From Pseudevernia furfuracea (Eukaryota; Ascomycota; Lecanoromycetes; Lecanorales; Parmeliaceae): a stretch of 64,000 nucleotides of DNA. Below the pieces are notes generated by a model. It searched no databases, was not told the DNA's origin, and worked only from the letters and a program-made list of their open reading frames with translations. Both the position numbers and the translations under genes were made by a program. Below, in pieces: positions 19,285-30,428 of this stretch (its first letter is position 1; each line of letters begins with the position of its first letter). The stretch lies in contig JAIUPT010000050.1 in NCBI GenBank assembly GCA_022315425.1, forward strand, positions 1,550,001-1,614,000. Direction: 5' to 3'.

Positions 19285-20771
19285 ATGCTCGCCTCGTCAA
19301 AGGCATTGTTGACTTTTTGGTGTTTTGTTCGTACCTACTTTCTTTATACCCATGATCACTTCTCAACATCGCCCGATGATTACGCCGCTGCACCATCGGC
19401 CACGTCGGAGACAATTGTCTTCGATTCACAACCGAGCACACCGCAGGTTGCCCTTTCCAAGAATAATCCTTCAGCTCCCGCAGCTTTTGTTCCCAAGAAT
19501 ACAAATAGTACCAGCGATGGCTCTGGGGAGAAACAACCCGCAGATTTTGTCCCCAAGGCTACAAAGAGTAACAGCAATGTCTCTAAGGAGAAACGATCCA
19601 GGATTTTGCAGGCGACCATGATGTTCGGCGATAAGTACATCGGACTCAACGAGCGAATTCTTCAGAGTCATGTCGATCGCGCGAAGCGCTGGGGCTACGG
19701 AGATTACATACTGAGACGAGAGATTGTGGGAGCAGGCCAGTGGGACTCATCTTCAGCAAAATATTGCACGTCCTAAGTCTTAGAATGGGAGAATTAAAGA
19801 GGCCAAGAGAGGAGTGGGCAGAATGGGTTATATAAGTCTTCTGAAACATGTCGCTGCTGTGGGATCACACCAACATTCAGGGATGCAGATGGTATGACGC
19901 CGACACCCTGATACTTGATCCAAATATATAATGTGAACTTTTTCTTCCTCCCAACGCCTTTCCCAACATCAATTTCATCGCCACAAAAAACCTTGATGGC
20001 TTCAACGCTGGGCTTTTCTTTTTCCGTGTCGACGAATGGAGCGTCGAATTCGTCGCCGACACATATTCGCTTCCCAGGCTTCGTCGTGAGATGAAAATTG
20101 CAGGCAACATCCAGCAAAACAGCATGAAGCACCTTCTTGGTCAAGAACCAAACAAGAAACATATCCTTTATCAGCCACAACATTGGTACAATGGGCTCAA
20201 GGGCAATCCACGCGCGGAGACTGAGATTAATGAAGGAGACATGCTTGTGCACTTTGCGGGAATCAATCATGACAATGAGGAAGGAATGGAGAATGAGCTG
20301 ATGAGTCAGTGGTTTGCGAAGATCGAGCAGCAACCGGATAAGTGGCAGGTTCCTCCCGAGAAGAAAAAGTACCCGAAAGAGGTTGAAGTGTTCTGGAGGA
20401 CGTATAAAGAAGCAAAAGATATGCTGGACACCGTGCACGTTAGGCCCGATAGTGAACCAGGGCCGGGTCAGGACGTGAAACGTGCGAGAGATGAGCTGGC
20501 GTGGGCGATTGAAGAGCTGGCTTATGATGCGGCGCATATGAAGAAGTGCATGGAGGATATGGCGCAAGCGTTGAAGGCATCTGAGAGCCCGCAGGTGATA
20601 GCTGCATCTGGCCGTCACGCAGATCAGCAGACTTTTGGGAGTGCTGAGGACCATACGGGGCCTGCAGTTGGCGGACAGGATCATTCTGTGGACACTCAAC
20701 AGCAGCTAGCGACTGGCGTGGACGCGAAGATGGAAGTACCAGGGAGGTTCAAGAGTCCTCCGGTGGGTTAA
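19285..20771 (+). pseudogene. Broken GT34 (Gma12/Mnn10-type) galactosyl/mannosyltransferase
   Basis: The N-terminus has a short hydrophobic anchor (LLTFWCFVRTYFLY). Then come GT34 blocks in order: MMFGDKYIGLNERILQSHV, AKRWGYGDYILRREIVG, GQWD, then FSKILHVLSLRM, WYDADTLILDPNI, NLDGFNAGLFFFRV, QHWYNGLKGNP and GDMLVHFAGIN. The family transfers galactose or mannose in the Golgi; the DAD metal-binding motif is present. Two lesions break it. The frame slips at about 19744, between GQWD and the next block, as if four bases were lost. A TAA at 19929-19931 interrupts NI-CELFLPPNAF. An intron (about 19797-19857) probably separates REEWAEW from WYDADT. The rest of the reading frame is well kept, so decay is recent or the assembly has errors. 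Confidence 0.75.
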
Positions 20772-21566
20772 AAGCTCTGCTGATGATAAGGCACGGATAG
20801 GCCATGCCGATATCAGCGTTCGTTGAACAGTTCAAACACTTTAGGAAGGTGCGGCAATCAAGCTCTGTACGATTCTAGACCGCAGTATCTTTCGTCGAAG
20901 CATACTGTGTGTCTTGCCATCGGGAGGACCGAGATATCAAGGGGCGACGCAGGACATTCTGTTAGCACGTTGACACTAACATTGGTTTAGTCTATCGTAG
21001 CTATTACTGCAACCTGACCATATCTGTGATTATTGACCGTGCTCTCTCAAGCACTAATCTGCATGCCGAGCAAGGGGTATGGTGGGCCCATGGACTGCCT
21101 ATTCGCTATCTCGCGGTTTCGTTCTTGCAGCAGCTCGGAGCCCGCTCTTCTTCAGGCAACGCGGGCCAAGATGTGCAAGTGCCAGCGAATTACAGAGCTA
21201 GGATGTGTAAGAATCCTGGAGAGGGGACTGCTGGTCTGGCAGAAACAATGGAAGTAGGAAATGGAAGGGCCCGATTCTTGGAGGCCTTGTCATAGTGCTG
21301 TGCATGAATGAAGAGGAGCACAGCCATAGAGCTGCAAATCAAAGCCCATTGCCTGTCAACAATTTCTTTGCACGGACTTGAAAGTCTAGGATAATGGAGT
21401 TTATATCTTCAATTCTCTACAATATCGATGTCCAATTGATGTATGACATTCCACATTTCACCAAATTAGGTATAGCCAAAAAGTATGTCATCCCGAGTTG
21501 TAGAGGTTCACTCAATCTGTACGTAGAGTATTAGCTTGAGCTTTAGTAACATCACCAGATCTCAAC
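20772..21566. other. Intergenic region upstream of mcr1
   Basis: No supported gene. Short open frames at 21026-21295 carry no recognisable features. Confidence 0.5.
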
Positions 21567-22800
21567 ATGTTAGCCACGAAAGTCTTCAGATCAGCCCAAC
21601 CGCTGAAGAATGTAGGTATCTATCTACCTCTAGCACAGCTTCAACTCCCACTCGGACCATTCAATGGCCACTGGTCTAACATCTCCGTTTGCCTCCCACG
21701 CTGACCACTCGCACATCCACAGAATGTCCGCCGCTATGCCTCACCGCCTGGCCCCGCCAGCAGCGGCTCCTCCAACAACGCCATCTACGGTCTCCTCGCC
21801 GGCGCCGGCTTACTAGGAGGAGGATACTACTACTATCGAATCACCGAACCGAAACCCGAAGCGCATGCTCCCCCTTCAGCAGACGAACGCAAGACCGTGC
21901 CCTCCTCCCCCGCTCCTTCAGCCTCGGCGCCTCAACAGAACGCCTTTCGCGGCGGAGACCAAGGCTTCATTGATTTGAAGTTGGAGTCGGTAGAGCAGAT
22001 AAATCACAACACGAAGAAATTCCGCTTTGCGCTCCCCAACAGCGATGACGTCTCGGGCCTTTCGATCGCGTCGGCACTACTTGCCAAGTATAAGGGCCCC
22101 GAGATGGAGAAACCTGTGATCAGACCGTATACGCCTACAAGCGATGAGGATGCGAATGGGTATATAGATTTTGTGATTAAAAAGTATCCCAATGGGCCGA
22201 TGACCGAGCATTTGCATGAAATGAAGCCGGATCAACGGTTGGCGTTCAAGGGCCCGATCCCCAAGTATCCGTGGGAGGCGAATAAGCATGACCACATTGC
22301 GTTGATTGCTGGTGGGACGGGTATTACGCCGTAAGTCTGCCTGCCTTCCCCCATCTCCCAACGCTCCAATGACGGAGCCAGAGTCCGTCGCTGACAAGTT
22401 TGGATGGGACAGAATGTATCAACTTGCCCGCGCCATCTTCAAAAACCCCGCCGACAAAACAAAAGTCACCCTCGTCTTCGGCAACCTCACCGAAGCCGAC
22501 ATCCTTCTGAAGTCGGAATTCCAAGACCTAGAAAACACCTACCCGAACCGCTTCCGCGCTTTCTACGTTCTCGACAAACCACCCGAGGGATGGCAGCAGG
22601 GGAAAGGACATATCACCAAGGAACTGCTCAAGACCGTGCTGCCGGAGCCGAAGGAGGAGAATATGAAGATCTTTGTGTGTGGGCCGCCAGGGCTGTACAA
22701 GGCGGTGAGTGGGGCGAAGAAAAGTCCGGCGGAGCAGGGGGAGTTGACGGGCATGTTGAAGGAGATGGGATACCGTCCGGACCAGGTCTATAAATTCTAG
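21567..22800 (+). CDS. mcr1: NADH-cytochrome b5 reductase, mitochondrial (Mcr1)
   Basis: Exons 21567-21611, 21723-22330 and 22413-22800 give 346 residues. A basic mitochondrial presequence (MLATKVFRSAQPLKN, then VRRYAS) is followed by a Gly-rich membrane segment (AIYGLLAGAGLLGGGYYYY), as in Mcr1. The FAD-binding motif is RPYTPTSDED and the NADH-binding motif is GGTGITPMYQL, the latter rebuilt exactly by intron 2. CGPPGLYKA and the terminal F are also standard. The enzyme passes electrons from NADH to cytochrome b5 or erythroascorbate radical in the outer membrane or intermembrane space. Codon use in exon 3 is very GC-rich at first and then normal. The ORF is complete, with no anomalies. Confidence 0.93.
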
Positions 22801-23296
22801 ATGGGGCTGATGACATGTGTATGATACGCAAGGCATAGAGTCTAGATGGTAGTAGCGTCTGGCACCACGCTTGTTTCTTTGAACAGGAATCGTCTACTCG
22901 TGGCATGATTTGTTGATTTCCATTTTCCCTTCCGCTATACTACAAAGGAGGCACGGAAACCTCTCTCTCTGTCCTTCCCTTCTCCCCTTCCCAAAAGCAT
23001 GCCGAATCCAACCCTCTCACTCACCGCGGCGCACGCGGCACTGAAGACCACAGGACCAACAAACATTGCACACACCCCATTCGAACAGGAACCCGGAAAA
23101 AAGAAAAAGAAGCCAATGCCCGTGCCCGTGCCCATGCCCGTGCCGGCACAGCTTCGAACCCCAGCCTTCGTCATCCGCGTCCACACGATGAAACCAATGC
23201 TCGTTTCATCCACACATGCAAGACATTCGGACCAAGCCTTACTCTATCAGCGGCCGACGCGCGCTCAACCATGGCGCTGAGAAGGGGAGCTCCAAA

Positions 23297-23339
<43 letters not shown>

Positions 23340-24023
23340 CGTCAGCGGCAATATTGCAAGAGCTCGACGACGAGCGCAGAGAAGGTGAAGGCTTTTTTCT
23401 CTCTCTCTCTTAATCTGAGCAGTGGCTACTCTAGAGTATGTCTATGTATGCTCTACAGCTGATCTTTCCCCCCCCTCTCCCCCCCCTTTTTTTTTTGTAT
23501 TTAATATTGTATGTATGTATAATATTTGTTTGGATGAGATAGACATTAGCTTGAAAGTAGGAGAGTAGGTTCAAGGGGCACGAATGAATGGGTCGGCGGT
23601 CAATCCGGCTGAGTTATCTGGGGTACTCATATAGTGACAGTAGGTCCCTCCTCGTACGCATCAACCTTATGACTTAGAGGCTCAGGTACTTACTCCAACG
23701 CTAATCCCTGTCGTTTGCTTTAGTATAAACGTTATCAGGACTTTGCGTGCCGACCTCCGTACATACTTTACTATCCTCGCTGAATTATTCTTGGGATTTT
23801 GGATTTTAATCTGCCGAAACGGCACCTAAGTACCTAAAATGATTATGTCGATAATCAATTAATAATGTCCCGGCAATAACGGGATCGACCTCGTAGGAAT
23901 GATGTCATTTGTGACCTTGTGCATTAATTGTCCATCCTCACGGCACATGTTTGCCTCTTGGGCCTGGACTCTTGCACAGTCCAGTTTTCAACTCTCCCCC
24001 CCTCTCGACACATCCACGACAGC
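22801..24023. other. Intergenic region with a long CT microsatellite
   Basis: A (CT)n tract occupies 23299-23335, with further CT runs at 23396-23410 and poly-C/poly-T at 23468-23498. A CCCGTG/CCCATG tandem lies at 23120-23142. Open frames here are products of these repeats. Confidence 0.6.
23299..23335 (+). repeat. (CT)n microsatellite
   Basis: About 18 uninterrupted CT dinucleotides, ending in a short T run. Confidence 0.95.
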
Positions 24024-26082
24024 ATGCAGTCATTTCTCCAATACCGCCGCTTCGGAAAGCATGTGACCAGGCAATATGAACGAGACAAGTCCAAAGCAGA
24101 AGCAGTAGCCCATCCTGATACATCAGAGTCAACCTCGCCTTTCTCTTCCAATGCAGTCAACACGCCCCAAGTCACTAATGCGCCCGACCATGTTGATACA
24201 CGAGATCTAGAGAAAGGCGAGCAATCCGACGGTCAACCACTCGGCGCTCTGGACCCCGTCGAGACGCTTGACCCAGAGAAAGAGGAGGAACAAGGCCAAG
24301 GCTATGCACCCATACAGGCCGCGCGGACTGGCAGACGGACATCACAGGATGGAGAAATCCCAGAGGACATGAGCAGGGCAACGACGGCACCGACGAAACA
24401 AAGCATGGGAACGGCGTTCGGAACAACCATGACTGGGATTGACGTACGAGATCGAAGCACAAGAGAAGGTGGAGAAGGTAAGGTCTTCGTTGTTGGATAT
24501 GAGGGCGAGAATGACATGATGAATCCGCATAATTGGAGCTTCTCCGTCAGACTTGCTGCGACGTGAGTACACTGCAAAACCCTCTTGTCAGACCCGAAGC
24601 TGACAGCTTCCAGACTCAACATCGCCTTCATTGGCTGGATCGTGGGGTTCGCATCCAGCGTCGACTCCGCTGCTCTCATGCAAGCAACAGCGGATTTCCG
24701 AGTCAGCGAAGTCACCGAGTCTCTTGCTACAGGCATCTTCTTGATTGGCTTCGGTGTCGGAGCCTTGTTCGCAGGACCGATCTCAGAAACCATCGGCCGC
24801 AACCCAGTCTATATTGCAACCCGTGAGTTATCCTTTCCGATCAAATTTCCCCCTTTCATCATGTTTGGAGGCCGGAGATCCTTCCGGCTCCTGAGATATG
24901 TCTTCTGACTCTCGAATCATCCTAAAGGAGAAATACTGACTCCGAATTCATTCAGTCTCACTGTACATGATCTTCATCATGGCATCGGCACTTGCTCCAA
25001 ACATTGGTGCACAACTCGCTTTCCGCTTCATAGCTGGATGCTTCGCTGCTACTCCATTGGTTTGCGCTGGCGGTTCAATATCAGATCTGTGGAATCCAAT
25101 GGAGCGTGTCTATGCATTCCCCGTGTTCGCAAACGCTGCCTTCATGGGACCAGTCTTCGGTCCTATTGTTGGCGGCTTCGTCGGAGAATCGTCGCTCGTC
25201 TCGTGGCGTTGGTGCGACTGGATTACTCTGATCATTTCTGGACTCGTTCTCTCCCTCGTCATCTTCCTCCAGCCCGAGACATATGCTCCGATTCTTTTAA
25301 AGTGGAAAGCGTCACATCTGCGGCAACTGACTGGCGATGATCGGTACAAAGCTGAGATCGAGATCCGAGACGTTTCTTTCCCTAAACGACTTGGCACTGC
25401 GCTTTACCGTCCGTTCGTTCTCACCTTTAGCGAGCCAATCATCATCCTCATTGCTCTGTACCTAACAGTCATCTATATCATCCTCTTCACTTTTCTCAAT
25501 GGCTATACTTTCGTCTTCACCGAGACGTATGGGTTCTCTGAGGGCATAACTGGCCTTGTCTTCGTAGGGATTGCGATTGGACTTTGCCTTGCGTCACTCC
25601 TTATACCTATCATATACAAATGGGCCAAGGATGATCTTGTCAAGATAAAAGAGCAAGGCGGGACCCGACTTCCACCGGAGTTCAGGTTATGGTTTGCCAT
25701 GCTCGGAGCTCCAGCTATCCCGATCAGCATGTTCTGGATGGGATGGACGGATTATTCATGGATCTCCTATTGGTCCCCGCTTGGAGCCAGCGTCCTCTTC
25801 GGGTATGGCATCCTATGCGTCTTCATCAGCAGCTATCAATATATCATTGATAGCTACGAGTCATACTCCGCGAGTGCGCTTGCCAGTGTGACATTGATTC
25901 GATACGTGGCCGCAGGTGGGATGGTTGAAGTAGCCATTCCATTCTACAGGAATTTAGGAGTGCATTGGACGTTGACCATCCTGGGTGCTCTGAGTGCTTT
26001 GCTTGTACCTGTTCCGTATCTTTTCTATCACTTCGGCACCAAGATTCGACGGAGAAGCAAATACGCCGTGGTCAAGGAATGA
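24024..26082 (+). CDS. MFS drug/H+ antiporter, DHA1 (12-TMS) type
   Basis: Exons 24024-24562, 24614-24822 and 24956-26082 give 624 residues. A long hydrophilic N-terminus (about 180 residues, acidic) precedes NPHNWSFSVR, the usual entry to the first helix. Loop 2-3 reads GPISETIGRNPVYI. RFIAGCFAATPL, SWRWCDWITLI and PETYAPILLKWKASHLR are typical of the TPO/FLU1-like exporter branch. Twelve hydrophobic helices can be counted. It likely sits in the plasma membrane and exports polyamines or toxic compounds; the substrate cannot be read from sequence. The start is the first ATG in frame. No cluster of biosynthetic genes surrounds it. Confidence 0.88.
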
Positions 26083-26279
26083 GGGTCGGAAAACTATTTT
26101 CACATTAGCGATGAGGCTTTTTGGGCTGGTAATTGTACATACAGAATCCCATAATGAATTTGTGTGCATAATTTCAGGCGGGTGGTGTATGGCGGCTTTC
26201 TTGTATATAGGCATAGGCATGTATCCAACAGAGCTCAAAAAGCTCATACATTGGATGATTTTTCCACGCTCTGAGCCGC

Positions 26280-27122
26280 CTACTTCTTTGCAAACGGTCT
26301 CTCGACTGTCGTGCCTGTGATATTCAGCTTTGGCGCAGAATGGTTTTCCTTTGCACCTTTCTTGACAAATTTATCCACCTTCTCAGGCTCTCTTGGGGTC
26401 CTTTTGCTTTTTTGAAAGGTAGTGTTTGTCAACTCAATATTTGTATTCGTCCTTTTCACTTGCTTGTCGTCTTCCCTCTCACTAGCGCTGGAATGATCTG
26501 GTTCATCTTCCTCCTTTGGTTCCAGCATCTTCCTCTCCAAACTAACGATCAGCTTTTGCCTCCCCTCAGCGCCCGGATTTCCATCTTTATCTTCCCATCT
26601 GATCTCCCATCCATCATCTGCCTCCACAGCGACTGCTCCCTCTCGTCCTTCTAACGTGAGCCCCCCAGCACCTCCCTCTTGGCCGGCATCCCAACCCCAG
26701 GATCCAACAATATGCGCTCTGCTCTGGGTTCGATTCCCATATTTGACCTCCCGACTATTCTTATCGACGTATATCCAATTCAACATGGGCGGATCTTTGC
26801 TGATGGTAGATACCAACCCCAGCGGCAGTGGTCGGGGCCTTCCGGGATCAGGGTATTCGATGTAGAAACCTTCAAACGGATGGCTGGTATCTGAAACCGA
26901 ATGTCGCGGCACGACGTAGAGCTTCTCTCCTCTGAGGGCGATCTGTCCGCCATCGATCGCCTTCGCTTTTCGACTATTGGCCTCACAGAAACACTCAAGG
27001 TTGAACTTTCTCATCCGTTCTTCTTCGGTTTCGGGATCATTCTCTTTCCTTCCTTCAGAGATCGCCTCAGCCACACCAATGGTGGTGGGGATACCGGCGA
27101 TGGCCAGTAGGCCGAGGACCAT
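26280..27122 (-). CDS. Conserved fungal protein of unknown function with N-terminal hydrophobic helix
   Basis: A single exon of 280 residues. It starts with a hydrophobic MVLGLLAIAGIPTTIGVAEAI segment, a signal peptide or anchor. A compact globular region follows: FNLECFCEANSRKAKAIDGGQIALRGEKLYV, PFEGFYIEYPDPG, GLVSTISKDPPMLNWIYVDKNSREVKYGNRTQSRAHIVGSWGWD, and WEIRWEDKDG. The C-terminal 90 residues are charged and disordered. I recognise this as a type widespread in Pezizomycotina but know no function. It is convergent with the MFS gene, with about 200 bp between stops. Confidence 0.75.
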   Translation of the reverse strand: MVLGLLAIAGIPTTIGVAEAISEGRKENDPETEEERMRKFNLECFCEANSRKAKAIDGGQIALRGEKLYVVPRHSVSDTSHPFEGFYIEYPDPGRPRPLPLGLVSTISKDPPMLNWIYVDKNSREVKYGNRTQSRAHIVGSWGWDAGQEGGAGGLTLEGREGAVAVEADDGWEIRWEDKDGNPGAEGRQKLIVSLERKMLEPKEEDEPDHSSASEREDDKQVKRTNTNIELTNTTFQKSKRTPREPEKVDKFVKKGAKENHSAPKLNITGTTVERPFAKK

Positions 27123-27554
27123 GTTGGCACGTCAGCAGTCAGGAAAAGGTTTATGGCGCCGTTGGAGGCAGGCCTTGCAGCGGGAGACGAGAAGTCGGGA
27201 CGGCCCATGAACCGGATCGTTGTCAGTCAAGTGAACGCAGAGAAAGCACAAGCTTCCATGCAGGGGAGCTCTGCAGGTGTCAGGGATATATGTACTGTAA
27301 TACTGTATGTCCCAAAAGTTGGTAAAGTCAAAGATACTGTGAATGGCATGTGGTCGACGATTGTCCCAGGAAAAGACCCCTTGCACCCAAACCTGTGGGG
27401 GATCGACAGAGGTCTCGACCCCCCAAATTAAGTACGAGTACAGTATATATTACAGGACCTTACTCCGTATATACTTCACCACTTGGCTCCTATCCTTCAT
27501 CCAAGCAAAAAACCTAGCTCACATCACGACCTTTATTGTGGTCAAGTAGCCAGC
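27123..27554. other. Short divergent promoter region
   Basis: About 430 bp between two divergent starts. AT-rich stretches with TATATATT-like sequence lie near 27440-27475. No gene. Confidence 0.5.
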
Positions 27555-28820
27555 ATGGCGCCTGCAAATGCTGACTTGGATTCATATGTTCCATCAAACG
27601 ATGGAGACGCAGGCCCACTACATGGTAAGCAAACATCTTCCCCGGATCTGCACACGATTTGTCTATGGACTGACACTGAACCAAGTCCCCCTTTTTCAGT
27701 CCTGGATCTCCCTCAGCTCTACAGCAAGCCCTCAGCCCAGTCCCTCCTTTCTGCTATTACCCTGCTCGCCATTGCCCCTTCCTCTTGGGCTGTAAAAGCC
27801 GGCGAAGCTAGACCAGCTCCTTCAATTAGCGAAGAAGGCGTACCATCCTACCTCACCCGCATCATATCAAGCCCTTTGGCTTGGATCGCTTCAGATATCC
27901 ACAAAGAGACTGTATGGGAAGCAGCCAGCAAGCGACTTGCTGAGCGATCCGGCCGCACAGCCATGCCCTCCGTCTCTCGTACCTTCAAGATCCCACTCAA
28001 CTCTGAGGACACTTCTTCGGGAACAGTGGACATCAAGCTGCACGAACCTTCTCTAACAGGCGATAATCTCGGCCATAAGACTTGGGTAGCTTCCTACCTC
28101 CTCGCCAAACGCCTTCCCACTCTCCTTCCCCGTCTCTTCCCCGGCATCAAAACCTCTTCCGAAACACATAGTCTTGACCTCACCCCGTACACCAAGTACC
28201 CAACCAAAAACCCTCACCATCATCAACACCCAACCATACCTCCAACCAACACCACCCCACGTCCCCACATCCTCGAACTCGGCGCCGGAACCGGTCTCGT
28301 CGGCCTGGCCGCCTCCGCCCTCTTCGCAACCACCACCCACCTCACCGACCTCCCCTCCATCCTCCCAAACCTCCAGCACAACGTCTCGCAAAACGCACCC
28401 CTCACAGTCCCCCACAGCACCGTCACGGCCGGTCTGCTCGATTGGTCGCTTCATCATCATCATCATCGCAACGACGAAGATGATATCCTCAAAGAAGAAG
28501 ACGCAGACCCAGACTCACTCTACGATCTCATACTCGCCGCCGACTTTCTCTACGCGCCGCCGCATCCGGAGTGGATCGTCAACGTCATGGGAAGCTTGCT
28601 CAAGTGGGACGAGCAGAGGAGGGCGAGGGTGGTGATTGAACTGCCGTTTCGCAGCGAGGAGCCGCCGGAGCATGAGGAGTTGAGGGGGAGGATGCGGGGG
28701 AGGGGGTTCGTGGTGGTGGAGGAGGGGGAGGAGGTCGGGTTCGACGATTGGGAGGATCTGAGTGCGGAGGGAGGGCAGTTGGAGGTGAGGTGTTGGTGGT
28801 GTGTGTGGCGGTGGGGGTAG
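27555..28820 (+). CDS. rrg1: Rrg1-like SAM-dependent methyltransferase (Methyltransf_16)
   Basis: Exons 27555-27624 and 27700-28820 give 396 residues. The splice joins GPLH to VLDLPQLYSKPSAQ, the conserved fungal start block. SAM-binding motif I is ILELGAGTGLVGLAASALF, preceded by a Pro/His-rich insertion. TDLPSILPNLQHNV, then YDLILAADFLY and VVIELPFR, follow the METTL21-like fold. In fission yeast the homologue is a glucose-inducible methyltransferase; the substrate is unknown, though protein lysine is likely for this fold. A HHHHH run and an acidic insertion precede motif IV. The C-terminus is Gly/Glu-rich and ends WWCVWRWG. Retaining the intron would insert about 25 residues in frame, but the donor GTAAGC and acceptor TTTTTCAG are good. 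Confidence 0.8.
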   Translation: MAPANADLDSYVPSNDGDAGPLHGKQTSSPDLHTICLWTDTEPSPPFSVLDLPQLYSKPSAQSLLSAITLLAIAPSSWAVKAGEARPAPSISEEGVPSYLTRIISSPLAWIASDIHKETVWEAASKRLAERSGRTAMPSVSRTFKIPLNSEDTSSGTVDIKLHEPSLTGDNLGHKTWVASYLLAKRLPTLLPRLFPGIKTSSETHSLDLTPYTKYPTKNPHHHQHPTIPPTNTTPRPHILELGAGTGLVGLAASALFATTTHLTDLPSILPNLQHNVSQNAPLTVPHSTVTAGLLDWSLHHHHHRNDEDDILKEEDADPDSLYDLILAADFLYAPPHPEWIVNVMGSLLKWDEQRRARVVIELPFRSEEPPEHEELRGRMRGRGFVVVEEGEEVGFDDWEDLSAEGGQLEVRCWWCVWRWG

Positions 28821-28976
28821 AGAGGTGGGTGGGGTTTGGTTGACTACTCACCTACGTAGGATTACCTAGCGGAACAGGAACAGAGAGGGTAACCGGCATG
28901 CGAGTGGACGGTATGGAGATGATGGTCTTGACGACTGGTACATCTTCCATCTGAGCGAGCAAAGGGGGGGGGGTAT

Positions 28977-30428
28977 CTATACCAAAAACGTCCAAAAGCT
29001 AGGCCAGACAAACTCGTCCTCAAAGATCCTCCGCACCTGCTCCAACACAAACTTCTCCACTTTGCCCACGTTCTTCAGCACTTGCTTCCCACCTTCCTGC
29101 CTCCCGATCTCGCTCTCCACCCGAATCTCCCTCAGTAACCCCCCCAATCCCTCCTCCTTCTCCCCTTTTCCCTCTCCCCAACCACCCTCACCCTCCTCAT
29201 CCCCATCCCCACGCCCAACCATAGCCCTAGCATGCTCCCTCCCCAAAAAACAAAAATGCACTTTCGTCCGCATCTCCGCCTCCGCCTTCTCGTCCTCGTC
29301 CTCGTCCTCCTCCGCCCGATCATCATCATCATCGGCCGCACGGGCGTGATGCCGCAGGTACGCGAGCAACGCCACCCCGTCGAAGCTGAGCCCCGTGATC
29401 TGCAGCTTGAGCGGGATCCCCACGAACGAGGGCATCGGGTAGTCGAGCAGGATCTCCGCCGTCAGGGACAGGGAGAGGGAACCGCTGTAGGAGATGTGGA
29501 GGGTTGTTTGGAGGTCTTGGGAGCGGTCTTCTGGGGGAGAAGGGGGATGAGGAGGGGGAGAAGAAGAAGAAGGTGATGATGGAGGTGGAGGCTTCGGGGG
29601 GGCCGTGCTGTTAGGTTCTGGACGATGGCTGAGGTGCTGTCGATCATGCGGATCGCGCGAGCCGACGACTCCTGTTGCAGGCGGGAGCGCTCCGGCATCC
29701 GCCACGTAGGCGGTAGAGAGGGGCGGCGGGTGGGCCTGCGGCTGCTGCTGTTGTTGCTCGCGCCGTCGCAGGGGCGACGGCGGCCGCTGCTGGTATTGGT
29801 GCTCACCCCACGGCAACAACGGCGTTTGCGGGCCGGATAACCCGGCACTGTTGCTGAGAGGGAGGTGGAAGTAGCTGGTGAAGTTGGACGTCCCGCCTGG
29901 GATGGGGACGCCGCCGCCGGGCGTGTTGGAGCGCGAGAGGAAGGGCCGGCTGATTTGGTCGGAGGAAGGGGGAAATGGGAGACCAGAGGCGCGGAGGTGC
30001 AGGTTCGGGAGGCGCGTGTCGAGTGCTGGAGGAGGAGGAGGAGGAGGAGGCTTCATGGTCGTCGGTGGTGCACCGTTGTTGGGGCGGTTGGGTGGCTGGA
30101 TTGGTTGACGCTTTGGTCCGGCGGAGGGAGCTTCGATGGCTCCGCCGACTGCTTCCTCTTCGCCCTCTCCATCCTCGGGAAAGGATTCTTCGTCTTCGTC
30201 TTCATCTTCATCGTCCTCGTAGAATTCTGGCAGCGGGTCCGTAATATCCTTCAACTCCACCACGGGGCATTCCTCCCCGAAATCAAACGAGTGCACATGC
30301 ACGGAGCGGATGAAGCGCGGGAGGGTCACTTGCTGGAATTTGTCGTGGATGAAGTCGCGGATGGAGTCGGCGAGGGCGAGGCCGGATGGTCCGGTCGTGA
30401 GGGTGGCCCAGTCGATGGTGATGGACAT
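28977..30428 (-). CDS. mdm12: Mdm12, ERMES complex subunit
   Basis: A single exon of 483 residues. The N-terminus MSITIDWATLTTGPSGLALADSIRDFIHDKFQQVTLPRFIRSV, then HSFDFGEECPVVELKDITDPLPEFYED, is diagnostic of Mdm12. The C-terminal half of the SMP lipid-transfer domain is also clear: DYPMPSFVGIPLKLQITGLSFDGVALLAYL, then VHFCFL and VEKFVLEQVRRIFEDEFVWPSFWTFLV. Mdm12 bridges Mmm1 and Mdm10/Mdm34 in the ER-mitochondria tether and carries phospholipids. A long Pro/Gln/Ser-rich insertion (about residues 75-300) splits the domain, as is usual in filamentous fungi. A purely acidic D/E run sits at about residues 75-95. A poly-G tract (28964-28973 on the plus strand) lies just beyond the stop. Confidence 0.93.
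   Translation of the reverse strand: MSITIDWATLTTGPSGLALADSIRDFIHDKFQQVTLPRFIRSVHVHSFDFGEECPVVELKDITDPLPEFYEDDEDEDEDEESFPEDGEGEEEAVGGAIEAPSAGPKRQPIQPPNRPNNGAPPTTMKPPPPPPPPALDTRLPNLHLRASGLPFPPSSDQISRPFLSRSNTPGGGVPIPGGTSNFTSYFHLPLSNSAGLSGPQTPLLPWGEHQYQQRPPSPLRRREQQQQQPQAHPPPLSTAYVADAGALPPATGVVGSRDPHDRQHLSHRPEPNSTAPPKPPPPSSPSSSSPPPHPPSPPEDRSQDLQTTLHISYSGSLSLSLTAEILLDYPMPSFVGIPLKLQITGLSFDGVALLAYLRHHARAADDDDDRAEEDEDEDEKAEAEMRTKVHFCFLGREHARAMVGRGDGDEEGEGGWGEGKGEKEEGLGGLLREIRVESEIGRQEGGKQVLKNVGKVEKFVLEQVRRIFEDEFVWPSFWTFLV

Noticed and set aside
22999..23413. Open frames across the CT microsatellite
   Set aside because: They consist of Leu/Ser dipeptide repeats encoded by (CT)n and have no other content.
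26715..26740. GGTTCGATTCC, a perfect tRNA B-box match
   Set aside because: It lies inside the long conserved minus-strand coding frame 26280-27122, and no cloverleaf surrounds it.
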